Positions 11,151 through 23,250 are shown, numbered from the stretch's first letter. The stretch: 64,000 nt of DNA from Tetradesmus obliquus (GCA_030272155.1 CP126195.1:6431001-6495000), one strand, 5' to 3'. The notes: generated by a model from the sequence alone, not told the origin. Numbers and translations are program-made.

Positions 11151-13474
11151 TTATATGTTAGCCCATGTGTCGGCTGATTGCTCATGTGTTGTGAGCTTAT
11201 GAGGGTCGCATTCCTGTGGCCGGTCAGGGTGGAGTTCATAGAGATTGTTGTACTTCCCTGATGCCCATGCACCCAGTCTGCCAAAGCCACTATCGTGTGT
11301 ATGAATGTGGTAGTCTGCCAAACTGTATGTGAACAGCTGGCCCATGGAGTGCTGCATGAGCGGTTCATTGCACTATCATTACACGCCTCGGGTTGTGGGT
11401 GTTACAGTCAGGATGAATGACTTTGGTGCCCTGGTCCGTCAGCACCTTTGCACCAAACTTGCTCTTGGCTGCCTGCCGTACTGCCACTGAATCAGAGATG
11501 AGGTACCAGACAACTTCCTGGCCTGGAAGTGCAAACGCTTTCTTCACTGCAGCAGCACATCTGAAATACAAATCACCAGGGCCATTTACATATGCCATGG
11601 CTGCGTCACTGTCTGATTGTGTACTGCCTTTGAACACGTGGTCGCCCACACGCACCATGATGCCAATTTTCAATATGCCAGGTCGGCTTAATGCTTCCCA
11701 GTATGGCCTGTACAAGTCCTGCACTGCACGGTTAGGTGAGCACAAGTAGAAGAAGCCACACATGTATGCTGTCTCGGGAGTCAAGCCGAAGCTCCAGAGC
11801 TGCTGCCTGTGGTACGGGTTAAGCATCAACGTGTATGTTTGTCCCCTGTTGCTGCTGGCAATCACATACGGCACCTCTTCATTGCCAGGGGGATAGCTGG
11901 TTAGATTCTGGTGGTGGAAAAATACAGATTTTGTGTCCCGCTTCATCTCCTGGTTTGTTATATACAGCATATGGTATGTCGTGCTGTTGATAAGTCCCTG
12001 CTTGGGATAATAGCGCTCAGCATTGATTTCAGACATACCTGCGCACGGCAACAACAAGGAAAGCATGGTTTTTGTTAGTACACTAGAGCAAGAGCCAGGT
12101 GCTGCTTGAAGCAGAGAGCAGTTGGCCAACAACAACGTCCCTAGCCCGGAGTAAATCACTGCCAAGCTCACGCAACAATGGTTAGGCACGGTTCGCTGTA
12201 CAAATGCGTGCATAGGTAGTCCAAGTTGAGTACCTCTGCAAAAGGGGCCATGGCCATCTATGTGACTGCCATCTACGTGACTGTGACTACGTGACTAGCC
12301 CAGTTTACAGCACTGCTGTATCTGAGATACAGGGCCAGGGGTCATATGTAAAAGTCATGGTCAGGCTCATTCAGCAGAACTCTCCTATATGCGGACTTAA
12401 AGCAGCAATGGCCGTGCAATTGTTGACACAGAAAGACCATGATCACAGCAATCGCTGCAACAGCCAATCTGTCTTATCAAGCAACAGATCCAACAGTATG
12501 ACCAGCGCACGCCTGCTAGCTCTGCAGACCAGGTGTGTCAAGAAGGGACAACCTGGCAATTAAACAAGCTGCATTCACTTTTGTTTGTGTTTGTTACACA
12601 TGGGGGCCAGGCAATTCCAGCCTCTTGAACTGGCGTATCATACCAGCCAGGTAGGGTTTCAATTCCAACTCCGTCCCCCCCCACCATCACGACGGAACAG
12701 CAAGTCTGCAGCCTTACTGCCCGCCTAGCAAATTGACCACAATGCTGCAGCAGAACGGAGTGGCCGCCTCCAAGGAACAGCATGGCATGGCAAGCAAGCA
12801 TGCAAGCGCACGGCATGATAGGGCATGCAAGCATACACACTTACAGAGACCTGGCTGCAACACCACACTGCTGTTGCTGCATGACAAGCACTAGGCTATA
12901 CTACATCCAAGCAAGAAGAAAACCACTCCTACCGCTGCGGCTAGCTAAGCTGACCTACAAAAACAAAAACCACCCCTACCGCATTCACGTTCATGCCCAA
13001 ATTGCACCACAGCTGATGCTCTTAGTTCACACCTTGATGATAAATGTCAGCCAGATCCAGCACACCATCTGGGTAGTTGAATGGTTGCGTCCAGTTGATG
13101 TAGGGCATGTCACACGCTGCCTCAAATCCAGGAAGCGGATCTTTGAAGGTAGTTGTGATTGCTCGGTTGGACAACAGTGCCAGATAGAATAGGGTCACCC
13201 AGCCTGTAACACGGTCTGCAACCCCTTTTCTCATTGCCACATTGGTCAGGAACTTGGGCGGTGCCTTGCCACCCACGATCTGGCTGTGCAAGGTAGCATA
13301 TTCATTTTGCCAGTTGCTGCCTGCTGCCGCACACCTGTAGCTCTGCGGGAAGTACTGTTGAAGAACTGTGCGGGCTGATGCAGCAGTGGCGGTAGATGCA
13401 TAAGGCTGGTTTGACTCTGCAGAACTGTCTGCAAGCGGAGTCGAGCTGCCTGCTGTCAGTGATCTGCGGCTCAT
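11151..13474 (-). CDS. Fucosyltransferase-like glycosyltransferase (GT37/FUT superfamily), frame-broken
   Basis: Predicted Golgi enzyme transferring fucose or a related sugar. Exon 1 is 13033-13474, joined in phase 1 to exon 2, 12038 down to about 11370. Motifs in order are GVADRVTGWVTLFYLALLS in exon 1 (donor-binding N-terminal element of GT37-type enzymes, GLGDR-like), IGIMVRVGDHVF in exon 2 (the HxRxGD-like motif) and DSGFGRLGAW near the C-terminus. The last motif is in a different frame (stop at 11151), and no intron of plausible size and phase joins the two frames. A one-base break near 11366-11370 is therefore likely. I chose Met at 13474. The same frame is open to a Met at 13813 and would add a hydrophobic stretch (AVAYCLFLCWRCCLQVVCC) that could be the type II membrane anchor. 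Length would be about 440-555 aa. The family call is by motif only. Confidence 0.6.
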
Positions 13475-13528
13475 GTGTACTATGCTATTTGTTTGTAAGC
13501 TAAACGCTGGTCCTATACGACTGCTAAC

Positions 13529-13560
13529 GCCGATATCGGCGAGCTCGCGAGCTCGCGAGC
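13529..13560. promoter_or_regulatory. Two adjacent perfect palindromes upstream of the FUT-like start
   Basis: GCCGATATCGGC (13529-13540) is followed directly by GCTCGCGAGCTCGCGAGC (13543-13560), both perfect palindromes. They lie 55-90 bp upstream of the Met at 13474, in the region that would be promoter or 5' leader. The function is unknown; they may bind a dimeric factor. Confidence 0.35.
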
Positions 13561-14169
13561 AGCACACAACCTGAAGGCAACAGCGCCAGCACAAGAACAG
13601 GCAGTATGCTACGGCGCTCCGAGGTAACCAAGACTGTTGAGTGAATTCGTTTAAACGCCATTGATTGCAGTGTATAGTGCCACGCTTGCTGGCAGATGTG
13701 CAAACGTACAGAGGTGGCAGCAAGAAGCTGTTGCCGGTTTCACTTTTGCCTTTGACAATTTGAGACGCAAAAAAACTTTTAATAAAGCTTAAGTCTGAGA
13801 TCCTTGAGTACAATCATAACAACATCGCTAGTCAACGCTGGATCCCTCTATTGCCCGCTCGTATGATCACACACGTGCACGAGTACCGAGGGTTGAGGCA
13901 GGCCCCAAACCCCGTGTCTCTTACAGGCTGTTAACGCGACTGTTGCATCTTGCATTGAAGTTTTAGTTGTTGCTGGAGTGCTCTCGGCTTGACTGCTGCG
14001 CCCACTTCCCGTTCACAGAGGAAACCGCTTTCCAAGCAGGCAAGTCAACTCAACGTTGACCGTGCTGCGCACATAAGCTTACTTGAGTGGCGTCAGGCCC
14101 CGCACTAAACCAGCAAAACCACCGACATAACACACCCTCGATGGTGTGAACTGAGCTCAGTTCAGCTTT

Positions 14170-14566
14170 GTGCATGCTATTGTGGCCGCCCCAGTGTTCC
14201 TGCCTCCGGAGTTACGCTCCACATCAAAATGGTGGACACATCATGTGTCATGTCGGCAGCAATGTGGAGGCAGCCGGGCCGGGCGTGATGCAGATGGAGG
14301 GTTGGAACGTCACCGAAAAGAAGCGTTTCACATGCGCAACAACAGGCAACATGCAGCAGCAGCAGCAGCATGGCCTGTGCAACTTCAAAATGCGCCGTGT
14401 GGTGTATGCTGCCTATGGTGCATGCTACAATGAACGTCAATTGCATGCATCGCATAAATCCTCTCCTGCGGTACACCAATTTGTAAGAGAACTGCCTCTG
14501 CTTTCATGCGTTGAAATGTCGTGGGTGGCATGCACTGCCTTTTGGCTGCTTCCTGGCAGTACCTAG
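14170..14566 (+). other. Possible exon of a degenerate SUEL-like protein, uncertain
   Basis: An open frame contains RVVYAAYGACYNE, a Ser/His-rich stretch and a short poly-Gln (five Gln). The pattern A-x-YG-x-C resembles the start of a SUEL/galactose-binding lectin domain, but the remaining cysteines are not in place and no splice structure could be built. It may be a decayed lectin fragment related to the gene at the left end, or chance. Confidence 0.2.
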
Positions 14567-15133
14567 GGCCTGGGTAGGCTGGGCCGTTACAGCACAATGT
14601 TTGGGGCCTGCAAGGAACTGTCTGCCTTCTGTTTTCCTGTTTCACCTAAATCACCTAAAAAATACATCTGGTACACCCGTGTCACCTAAAACAATACATC
14701 TGGTACACCTGGTGAGTTAGGTGTGTCTGACAGCGTTGTGCATTTGGTCTTTTGTCCTGAGCAAGTCCTCCAAGTACACGCAAGCAGCAGTGCTTTGGCA
14801 GAGCAACCACCTGGTTGTAGCAGGCACTTCAGCTGCATGCATAGCCTGAGGATTTCCTTACTGTAACACCCAGCAGCGGCATCCCCGACATGCTGCCACC
14901 TGCTGCACAGGTACTGCCCGCAACATCAGCACGGTGCACTTTGCCATTTTGCTCTGGATAACATGCAGCCACAACATCACAAAGCAGAACTCAAGACCTA
15001 TGCATGCTACACTGGGACATCAAGAACTCAGCCAAAAATCTTGAAAATGCACCCTTTCATGCTGTGTGCGTGACACGCTGCATGCACACGCAGCCTGACG
15101 CTGTTTGGATGCACCACGCTGCACAAGCACATG

Positions 15134-17315
15134 CTATCGTGCAGACCACAGCGTTCCTTGGTAAAAGTGTTCAAGCATTGGTGGGTAGCTATCTGTCAGC
15201 CCTTTGTCTACGGCTTTCACCAACAGTTCACAGTCCACATCAACATTCCATCTCGCGTCACTCTGCGCATGGAACCACCAGTAGGAGGCGCCCTTCAGCG
15301 CAGCCTGTTCCCAGAACACATTGAGCCCTCTTGTGCGCTTTTTGTCTGCTGTAACTGGCCAGATCTCAAACAGCGCGGTTTGCGGTGAAGCCCAGTGCAC
15401 GTTCATCAGGCCGCTGCCATGCACGCCCACAGCGCCTCGCACCTGTTGAAAATGGGCGCAACAGTGCCACATCATTTAGTTATAGAGCTGCTGGTGCAAG
15501 TACTGCAGATGACCTTGCAGGGTAGGTATTATCTTAGCAGCAGTGTGGCAGCTGTGTAGAGCACAGTTCATGCTGCTGTCTACTGTGTTGCAGGTTGGTG
15601 CAGTTGAGGCTGGCAGAGCACTGTTGGCAAGATGGCACTCAGAGGGTAGGGTGTGCTGAAGCTGAACCCAGCAGCAGCTGCAGTGTCTCTAGCAAAAGGC
15701 CAAGGGGTAGTCAAGGTGGCTGTCCCACAGAATACACATACTGTGCTCACCTGTGTGTTCCAAAACTGCATAATGTCTTGCAAGGAGGAGAACTTGCTCA
15801 AGTTCCACTCTTCCAGCCGTTCGCCCTGCCCTCGTCGCTGCAGCAGCTGCTCTAGCTTTGGCTTGCACTCATCATAATTGTTCCAGTGGCGCTCAAAGCC
15901 GTTGTGCACTCCGCTGTCTTTGTTGCGACCAATCAACAGCAGCACCTTTCTCTGCTCCCAAGAAGTACCTCTTGGGTTGAGGCCGGCTGCTGCCAACATG
16001 CTTTCACTCATTCGCTGAACCAGGTAGGGGTGAAGTAATGGTGTGTCGCAGGAGAACACCAGCCTGCGCGCATGCACTACACGCGGGGGAATCAGCTGCT
16101 GAGCCGTGGCATTGACGATCAACTGCCAATGAGCAGACACTGTGGTGTCACGCGGCGGGGCCGCTATGTACTTGGTCTCATTGCTCAGGAGATGTCGCGC
16201 CTGCGTGAGCATCAGTGCTGTTCGGTCGCGCCAGTGCTGGAAGGAGTTGGAGTCTGGCGATGCCGCAAACATGACTTCCTCCTCAGCGTGGCCGGGCATT
16301 TCCCGAGCAGGAACAAATTGGCTGTGGGGTGCAGGTGCACCCTCGCACATGCAGCAGCTGCTGGACCAATGGGGCATAGGGTTGTTCTCATAGCTAGTGT
16401 TGGCAAACACAAAGTTGCGGCCATGCTGGTTGAGGTAATACGCCCACTCCCCCTGCACCCTGAAGCGGGGCTTGATGAAGCTGTACAGCGTGGCGTTGTG
16501 CTCTGCATTGACTGCATGTGGCATGCGGATACGGAAATCTGCAGGAGGAAGCAGGATGCGCAGTACCCAAGACGGTATGCAAAACATCGTGGTCAACAAG
16601 ATGTGTGCTAGGCACCAGGCAGTTTCCAAGCTGCTGATTTTTAGCGTCATACAGCCCAGCGTCTTTGGCCAAATTGCAAAGTGGAAACAGCATGCCACCG
16701 CAGCTAGTGCCTGCATGCATGAGCTGAAATCCGCGTATCAGCATGGGTGCCAGCACAAGATGCAGCCACAGCAGGCTGCTATATGAACCCAGAAAGTCGT
16801 GCGCACACCAGCACAAGGACCGCTCAAACACAGTCCACCCTGTGGTGTCATTCCTCCTGGCATACAGTACCAAGCAGCTTGCGCTTATCCTCACCTGGAT
16901 ACACCAGCTCCTCGCCCCTCAAGAGATTGCTGTAGTTCAGGCAAGGTGCATACCCTTGAGGCATACCAGCCACACACTTGGAGAACACGTGCGGCCTCCA
17001 AGCATCTGATTGCACTCCCTGTGCTGCTGGTAACTCAAATGGGAGCGTAGCCATGTGGAGCACCGCATGTCGCGGGCCTGCTGCTGTCTGAACTGCTGCC
17101 TGCATTGTTTGTGATGCTAGATCAGCTGTCTGGGTTCCATTGATGTCAATGGGATGATACGTGATTGCTTGATGGTTTGACAGCAGTATCTGCATTGGTT
17201 GACATCCTGCCCCATGGTAGTAAATGTTGAAGCCTATTACAGCCAAGCTGTAGAATAGTGCAAGGCATATAGCTGTCAAGCCAAGAGTACAAGATAAACC
17301 TGTTTGTCGTTTCAT
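15134..17315 (-). CDS. GT61 family glycosyltransferase (type II Golgi protein)
   Basis: Likely transfers xylose, arabinose or GlcNAc to wall polymers or glycoproteins in the secretory pathway, as GT61 (DUF563) enzymes do. There are three exons: 16895-17315, 15751-16538 and 15134-15442. Phases 1 and 0 match across both introns and the total is 505 aa. Residues 9-29 form a single membrane anchor (GLTAICLALFYSLAVIGF). The luminal part has CVAGMPQGYAPCLNY, then GT61 landmarks: NSFQHWRDR, LVFSCDTPLLHP, VLLLIGRNKDSG, and near the C-terminus GVHGSGLMNVHW followed by TALFEIWP. The frame is intact, unlike the FUT-like and lectin genes to the left. It points away from the gene at 18002 across about 690 bp, which may be a shared promoter region. 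The acceptor substrate cannot be told. Confidence 0.85.
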
Positions 17316-18001
17316 GTCAGATCGCCGTAATTTTTTGACACTGGAGAGTGCAGTGGAGTCTGCGGGGCACAGCTGTCTTTGGTTGGTCAACTTCTGCAGC
17401 AATCGAACACAGCCATGTGCCGCGATACTTATCGACGGATGCACTTGATCAACACTTCAAGTGTTTTTTGACGCTTTGTCTAGACGTAAAACAAACAGCT
17501 GAAAGCAGGCGCCCACGACGGTCCACGCACTGGTTATAACTTGGTCAAGAATACCATTCTTAAACATAATTTCCTTTGACATTTCACACTTGTGTTGTGC
17601 GAAACGATCAAAAGTTCATGTGCCCTTTGTCAAACACGAAGCCAGTCAACACGACTTCCCGGCATTGCTCGGTGACCTCTACTTTCTGCGGATCAGCGCC
17701 TCTAGTGTACTCTAAAGTAAACTTGAAAAACTAACCAAGCTATGGGGTTCACAACGGGGCAGTCCAACTCTGCAGTACGGTGCAGCAGCAATTTGGGAGC
17801 TATCAGGCTCCTGCAGGTGGGCAGACGGGCGATCTTCGCAGAATCGGATCTCCCCACATGTTCTGAACACAGATAACGAATAAATGGTGGTTTTCTGCGA
17901 TCTGCAGCTGATTTGCTGCCTGGCAGCGGCAGTCTCAGCAGTCTGTCTCATGGGGGGCTGGAGCTGTCTGCCAGTTGCGGCCTTCCTGCTGGCGGTGATG
18001 T
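17316..18001. promoter_or_regulatory. Divergent intergenic region
   Basis: This 686-bp gap separates the GT61 start (-) from the membrane-protein start (+). It contains a 15-bp palindrome at about 17451-17465 (AACACTTCAAGTGTT). No gene was seen. No clear TATA box could be assigned. Confidence 0.35.
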
Positions 18002-18793
18002 ATGGCCTTTCTTGGGAAGTGCTCTCTGCACGTGCGAGGGCAAGGAGGTGAGGCATTGCGAAACATAAGCTTTAGCCTGGGTATCAGGTCTATGCTGTGC
18101 AGTGCTATGCCTTGGCCTCAGCACATCACAGGCACTTGCGCATGCTTCCGATGGGTGCAGCTTTGTCAGCATCTGTGCATTTGGTCACATGCTGCTCCTG
18201 CTGCTGCTGTTGCTGCTCCTGCCAATTCCACACGCAGAGGTGATGCATATGAAAGCAGTGCAGCAGGACGCTTTCAAGCGTTTGTGGAGCACTGGGAAGT
18301 TGAAGGTGGAACTCTTACATTTGTTCAGGATGCTGTGATGTGCATCTTCTTCACCCTGTCAGCAGCAATGCTGCTGACGGCAGCTCCGGCGCACAAGGAG
18401 CCCAGCATGTTGAGCAGGGCGGCATACGATGACAGCCTCAACCTGCTGATCATCTACGGCCACACCACCAGCATCAGCACCGCCTGGATGACACTGTTTG
18501 TCATGGTAGTCATCAACGCTGCGTTGTTTGCTGTCAGCACGGCGATGCTGGGCTTGGCTGCGGGGCCAAGCTCACGCCATGCCACAGTTGCATTCACAGG
18601 TGGGTTGGTAAGGCCTTCAGCAACTCATGCCACTGTTGCTTCCACTGGTGGGTTGTTGAGCTGCCAAGCAACACGTGCAGTTGAAGTAGACAACCCTACA
18701 TATTCTAAGAAACCCTCTGGTAGTTGTCTTGATTTTAAAACTGATGTGCCTTGTGACAGCTGGCAGCTGGATGCTAGGTTTGCGAGCAGATAA
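18002..18793 (+). CDS. Membrane protein of unknown function
   Basis: A 263-codon open frame; I do not recognise the family. There is a hydrophobic stretch around residues 104-125 (AVMCIFFTLSAAMLLTAAP) and a second at about 155-185 (WMTLFVMVVINAALFAVSTA), consistent with two membrane helices. An N-terminal Ala-rich stretch precedes RGDAYESSAAGRFQAF. The C-terminal part has two copies of a 16-residue unit (ATVAFTGG and ATVASTGG), a 48-bp tandem repeat that ends each time in a GTGGGT donor-like site. The true exon may therefore stop near 18600, with the rest being intron. The true start could also be an acceptor near 18236 (CACACGCAG) rather than the Met at 18002. Confidence 0.45.
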   Translation: MAFLGKCSLHVRGQGGEALRNISFSLGIRSMLCSAMPWPQHITGTCACFRWVQLCQHLCIWSHAAPAAAVAAPANSTRRGDAYESSAAGRFQAFVEHWEVEGGTLTFVQDAVMCIFFTLSAAMLLTAAPAHKEPSMLSRAAYDDSLNLLIIYGHTTSISTAWMTLFVMVVINAALFAVSTAMLGLAAGPSSRHATVAFTGGLVRPSATHATVASTGGLLSCQATRAVEVDNPTYSKKPSGSCLDFKTDVPCDSWQLDARFASR

Positions 18794-20964
18794 CCACGGG
18801 GACCATGTCATGCTGTGCCAGTTGTTGCAACAACACAATTGTGTGCGTGTCCAATTGGTACCAACTTATCACCATAACTTTTGCCTCCCTCCACTCTTGC
18901 TCAAGTGTTCTGCCATTGTGTGCATTGTCTGCTGCAGCTACTGGCACCCCATATCCTGTAAGCACGCTGGTAGCCACTGTATGATGCAACAGTGTGTGGA
19001 GCAGAGGCCTGGCTGTGACTTCAACTAACCGTGCGGCACAGCAGAACACCCGTACATGGGTACGGAGTGTTCAAGTGGAAGTGGCGTGCAGGTGAAGCAG
19101 CTGCACTTCGCAAGCGTGCTGCGTCATTGGGTGTGAGCCAGGTGGTGATGGCTGCTGTCAATTGCAGCCGCCGCTGCTAACAATAGGGCCAGACACTGTG
19201 CAAGGCAGCGTGCTGGCGCCACTCCCTACGTTACCGGCGGCATTGTCGACTATGCTACAGTAACTCGATGGGTTCAGCAGGGTGAACGCTGGTGCTTATG
19301 CAGCCATCATGATGATGCTGGTGCTTATGCAGCCATCATGACGCCATGTTGCTGTTGGGGTGCACATGTGTGCCTGTGATCCTGGTGCCATCGCAAGCCT
19401 TCAGCAGGCAAACATGGTTTCTGCTGTAATACGGCGTCATCACCAACATCATTGTTGGCGCTATGTCACCATCATGCCATTGCAAGAATGCCATTGGCAC
19501 CGCGCCCCACAGGAGGAACAGTGAGACAGTATGTTCAGTGCATTTGCAGGCATGATTATATGTGGTTTCATTTCTATGACAACGAGCTGTGGTAAGTTTG
19601 GTCCTGGTTTAAAGTTGTTATCTCCTTTGCTGTGAGCCTGTCGTTGGCTTCCCATCTGGGGTGAGATCAACCGCATGTAACTTGAAAACATGAACTCTCA
19701 GTGAACTCTCAGGAGTCTGGGCCTTGCGGGGTAAAGCGTAGTTGCTGTGGGAAGGGGCGTGCGGCAGCACCATGTAAGGCAATGCAATTATGTACTGCCT
19801 AGCCGGGCATGTGCGGCACTACCACTTACCGCCTAAGCAACTCTCCAGAGGTGAGGGAACGAGAGGCTAGTGACCGTCTGCTCAACAAGCGTTTGCTGCA
19901 GTAACTTTTTTATCGACATCGAAGCTTCTGCCAGTGGATGCAAATAAAAAAAAGGAAACAATGCTTGGCGTGCATCATATAGCACGAGGTGATGTGGTGG
20001 CACCAAGTACCTGACCAATCAACCGTTGCTTAGCGGTGACGGACTCCAGGACCCTTATGCAGTCGGCACGCTTTGAAACTTATCACCAGCACAGATATGG
20101 TGCTTAGCTGCAAACATCCCAGCACGGTGCAAGTCATACAGGGTTTCCAGCACTCACGAAGCCTGTGAACCTGGGGTGGTTTGCTTATCAGTTTTGATGT
20201 GATGAGGCTCAGCAGCACCCTTGCCACGGTTGCTACAGCACCTTGAGATTGCGTTTCCTGCCCCCAATGGACCATATTGTGTGCTTCTATATTTCATAAA
20301 TATTGGTTAAGCCGGCGTATGCTGTTCACATGTGTTACCTCTGTGTAGTAAGGGCCTGAGCCACTAGGGTGTTCACTTGCCCTGCGATATCGCATCGATG
20401 TAACAAATCTTCTTCTTCAAGTTGAGCCAATAAAATACACAGGAACGGCTGTCACACGCAGCCAAGCAGTAAATCATGCCCATGGACGGATAATATATAT
20501 GCAACACGGAGCAAAAAACAATCAGCAAGGAGCGGCAGGCGAGTGCAGCCAGCACTGTACTTGGACTGGTCGTCACGTGGGTGTGGGTATTACATGTGGG
20601 CATAAGATGCTGCTGCTGCTGCATCTGCTGCATTGCAATTGATTTCCCTCCCTATAGTTCAACTCTATGTGAGCACTATCAATCGTGCATGTATATGCTG
20701 GCGTCTCTTCCAGAGCCAGAGCAGTGCTGAAGCAGCTGGTGCTTCGATGACGTGGTCGCTGGGTGTCACAACCACCCCCAACCAATGCTCAAGGCCTTTT
20801 TAACTGATAATATCCTATCAGCACAGCATGCGCCGTGTAACTTACGTCTGCCGAACTTCCGAAGTTCGTGGGAGCGGGACATTGACCAACAACAACCAGT
20901 TGCCCTAGAGGTAAAGCTAGACCATAGTTCAAAATTGAAGCGTAGTTGATCTATTCATGCAGCA
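18794..20964. other. Intergenic stretch with a short tandem repeat and decayed coding remnants
   Basis: No full gene was seen in 2.2 kb. At 19290-19345 a 29-bp unit (GGTGCTTATGCAGCCATCAT) is repeated twice. At 19050-19170 one frame reads GVFKWKWRAGEAAALRKR and then hits stops, which looks like a decayed gene fragment. Around 19625-19680 the sequence GTGAGCCTGTCGTTGGCTTC with TGTAA downstream resembles 8810-8880, near the end of the lectin gene. Confidence 0.4.
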
Positions 20965-20972
20965 TATATATA
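20965..20972 (+). promoter_or_regulatory. TATA box of the GT2-type gene
   Basis: TATATATA lies 68 bp upstream of the ATG at 21040, within AGCATATATATACATCG. Position and sequence fit a core promoter with a short 5' leader. Confidence 0.45.
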
Positions 20973-21039
20973 CATCGTCCAGGTGTTAGCTCCGTCAGAC
21001 GTAGTGCTCAGGCTGTTCTGCAACTGCTAGCCTTCAGCA

Positions 21040-23250
21040 ATGTCGATCGTCTCACAAAGATCTGCCCTTTTGAGGCTTACGGGAGTTTTGGTTGTGTTTT
21101 TGGGTACTGCTGCAAGCCAGAAGCATGAGCCCATCACGTTTGCACATTATTACCCGAGCACAGACACCAGGCCCAACACATGCAAAGTCATCCATAACTC
21201 TCAGAAGAAGCAATTCAGCAACACCACGAGTTATGTTCCATTCATAGGCACATCGATTGTCCGTGATAGCCAGCTGCTGGTGCTGCGCCTGTTCTACAGC
21301 AGCTTAGACTTCCCAGTCAAGCACTTTGTGGTGGTGGTGCCTGAGCGGGCTGTCAAACCCCCACATGGTGGCATGTGGTATGAGCTGGAGCACTTGAAGG
21401 ACTATGCAGAAAATGTGGTGATCATCACCTGCACTGACCCACCATCAGTGGCCGAGGGCTGGAACGCAGGTGGGCAGGTGCAGCAGCAGAAAGCACACAA
21501 CAGGAGCACTTCAGTACTGTCACTAGTGATTCTGCGCACCCGATGGTGGGCGGTGTTTGCACAGCCAGATCACAGCTGCATCCTCCTACTACTTGGCTTG
21601 CAGCTGCCTCGTGATCACATGGCATATGGCTGGCAATTGTGTTTGTGACAACCTGTGTCAACACAACCAATCAACAGGATGCCGTCCTGTTTGTTTGCGA
21701 CAGCTGGTTGAATGCGCATGCTCCGACTGGATCAACATGCTGCACACACTCGTGAACACTTCTACCATGCTGATGCAGTCACCCTAGGTGGGTACCCTGA
21801 TATTCAACAAAAACAGCACACACATGTCTGCAACTGATCAAGCACGTTTTCAGCGGCTTGTGCTGCCGGCCTGCTACCATCACCCTGCAGTGTTCCAGGC
21901 GTTCCCTGATGAGCCGTGGGGTGTGTACTGTGCGCGGGACACAGCCTGGATGCCGGGGTCGCTGCAGAAGCTGGCCGGGCACATGTGGGGCGGCGCAGGA
22001 AATGGCAGCATTGAGCTTGCACTGATGAACTGGTGAGCTCAATGTATAACGCTGCCTTGCTCGGGTGGTGATTACCCAAATCCCTGCAGCGCGTTGCCTG
22101 GCTGCTTGATTTTGCGACCTTGGAAGTGCACCACATGCAACATAGTGTACAGCACACCTCCTTGCCGTTCACTTAATGCAGTTTAGGCAACTTGTTAGGC
22201 AGTGCCAGCGACCAACGACAATGAAGAAAGCTACTGACCTGCAGGCAATGCGATGCTGTACACGAGCTTGACACCATCCACGCTTGCCGACATGTCCACT
22301 GTCTGCTTGCGCTGTACACCCTGCAGGACGTTCAACATTGGCGGCGGCCTTTACAACGCCTTTGCGATGACGCGGTCTGCCGTCAACCGCTTTGGCCTGT
22401 TTGACGAAAACATTTACCCTGCATTCTATGAAGACAACGACTTCCAGCTGCGGCAGGCCCGCATGCAGCCACCCATGCAACCCAAGGTGCTTGGTGACGT
22501 GGTGATGCACCACGGCAAGCCGCACGAGTCAGCATACCTGACAGGCATGGCTACGCCTGATGACCCCAACCACACTCCTCTGGACGACAAGATGCGCAGC
22601 CATATGTCACATCGCGGTACAATCAACAAAAATTATGTGCACCGCAAGTGGGGCTGCGGTGCAGGCGGCTGGCACACGTGTGCGTACCGAACACCTTTCA
22701 ATAAGCAGCTTCCTGTGTGGTGAGTTGTTTGTGCTCTAGGTGGTGCTTCCTTGCAGGGCTGCGCGTTGTTTGCTACATATGCATGTGCGCAGCCAAAGGG
22801 CTGGCGCAGTCTCAAGCCACAGACCAAGTTGCGCAATGATGCTAGGACCCAGATGTCCCATCTTCCCTGACTGGCCAGGTTCTGGAATTGCACCTACAAA
22901 CACCAGTTGCCCAGATGGCAGCGATGAACCATGGCAAGAAGTCATGTAGCAACAGCTGATGGCCATTATGCAGAAGTTTGACCTATGCACTGCAGATAAC
23001 CAGGTAGTTCTTTGCTTATTCTTCTTGCTCTTTGTGCAGGTACTCGCAAACCAGCAAGGAGCAGCGGCAACTGGACCACAGCCTGTCGATACGTGGCAGT
23101 CAGTTGCTTGATGCAGATGGAAAGCTCATAGTTTCCCTGCCAGCTTCCTATGCCGGCTGGGCAGGTTACAAGGAGACAGCCGCTATGTGCAGAGTTACCG
23201 GGCGCCTGGGGGCAATTACAGACAACTCCACAGAGCTTGTCTGTATCTGA
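21040..23250 (+). CDS. GT2-type (GT-A fold) glycosyltransferase, secreted or luminal
   Basis: Four exons: 21040-21477, 21788-22032, 22327-22719 and 23040-23250. Phases 0, 2 and 2 match, giving 428 aa. Residues 1-26 form a signal peptide or anchor (LTGVLVVFLGTAAS). The N-terminal half has the Rossmann-like strand FVVVVPE and GWNAGGQ. The third exon holds the typical GT2 acceptor-side block NIGGGLYNAFAMTRSAV, then FGLFDENIYPAFYEDNDF, whose ED in YEDND is the expected catalytic base. A Cys/Trp-rich tail follows (RKWGCGAGGWHTC). The exon 1 donor is a choice: GCAG/GTGCAG at 21478 keeps the frame, whereas the nearer GTGGGC at 21470 would not. The protein ends in NSTELVCI. The likely role is sugar addition to wall or surface glycans; the substrate is unknown. 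A 39-bp copy of its last codons lies 198 bp downstream. Confidence 0.8.
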
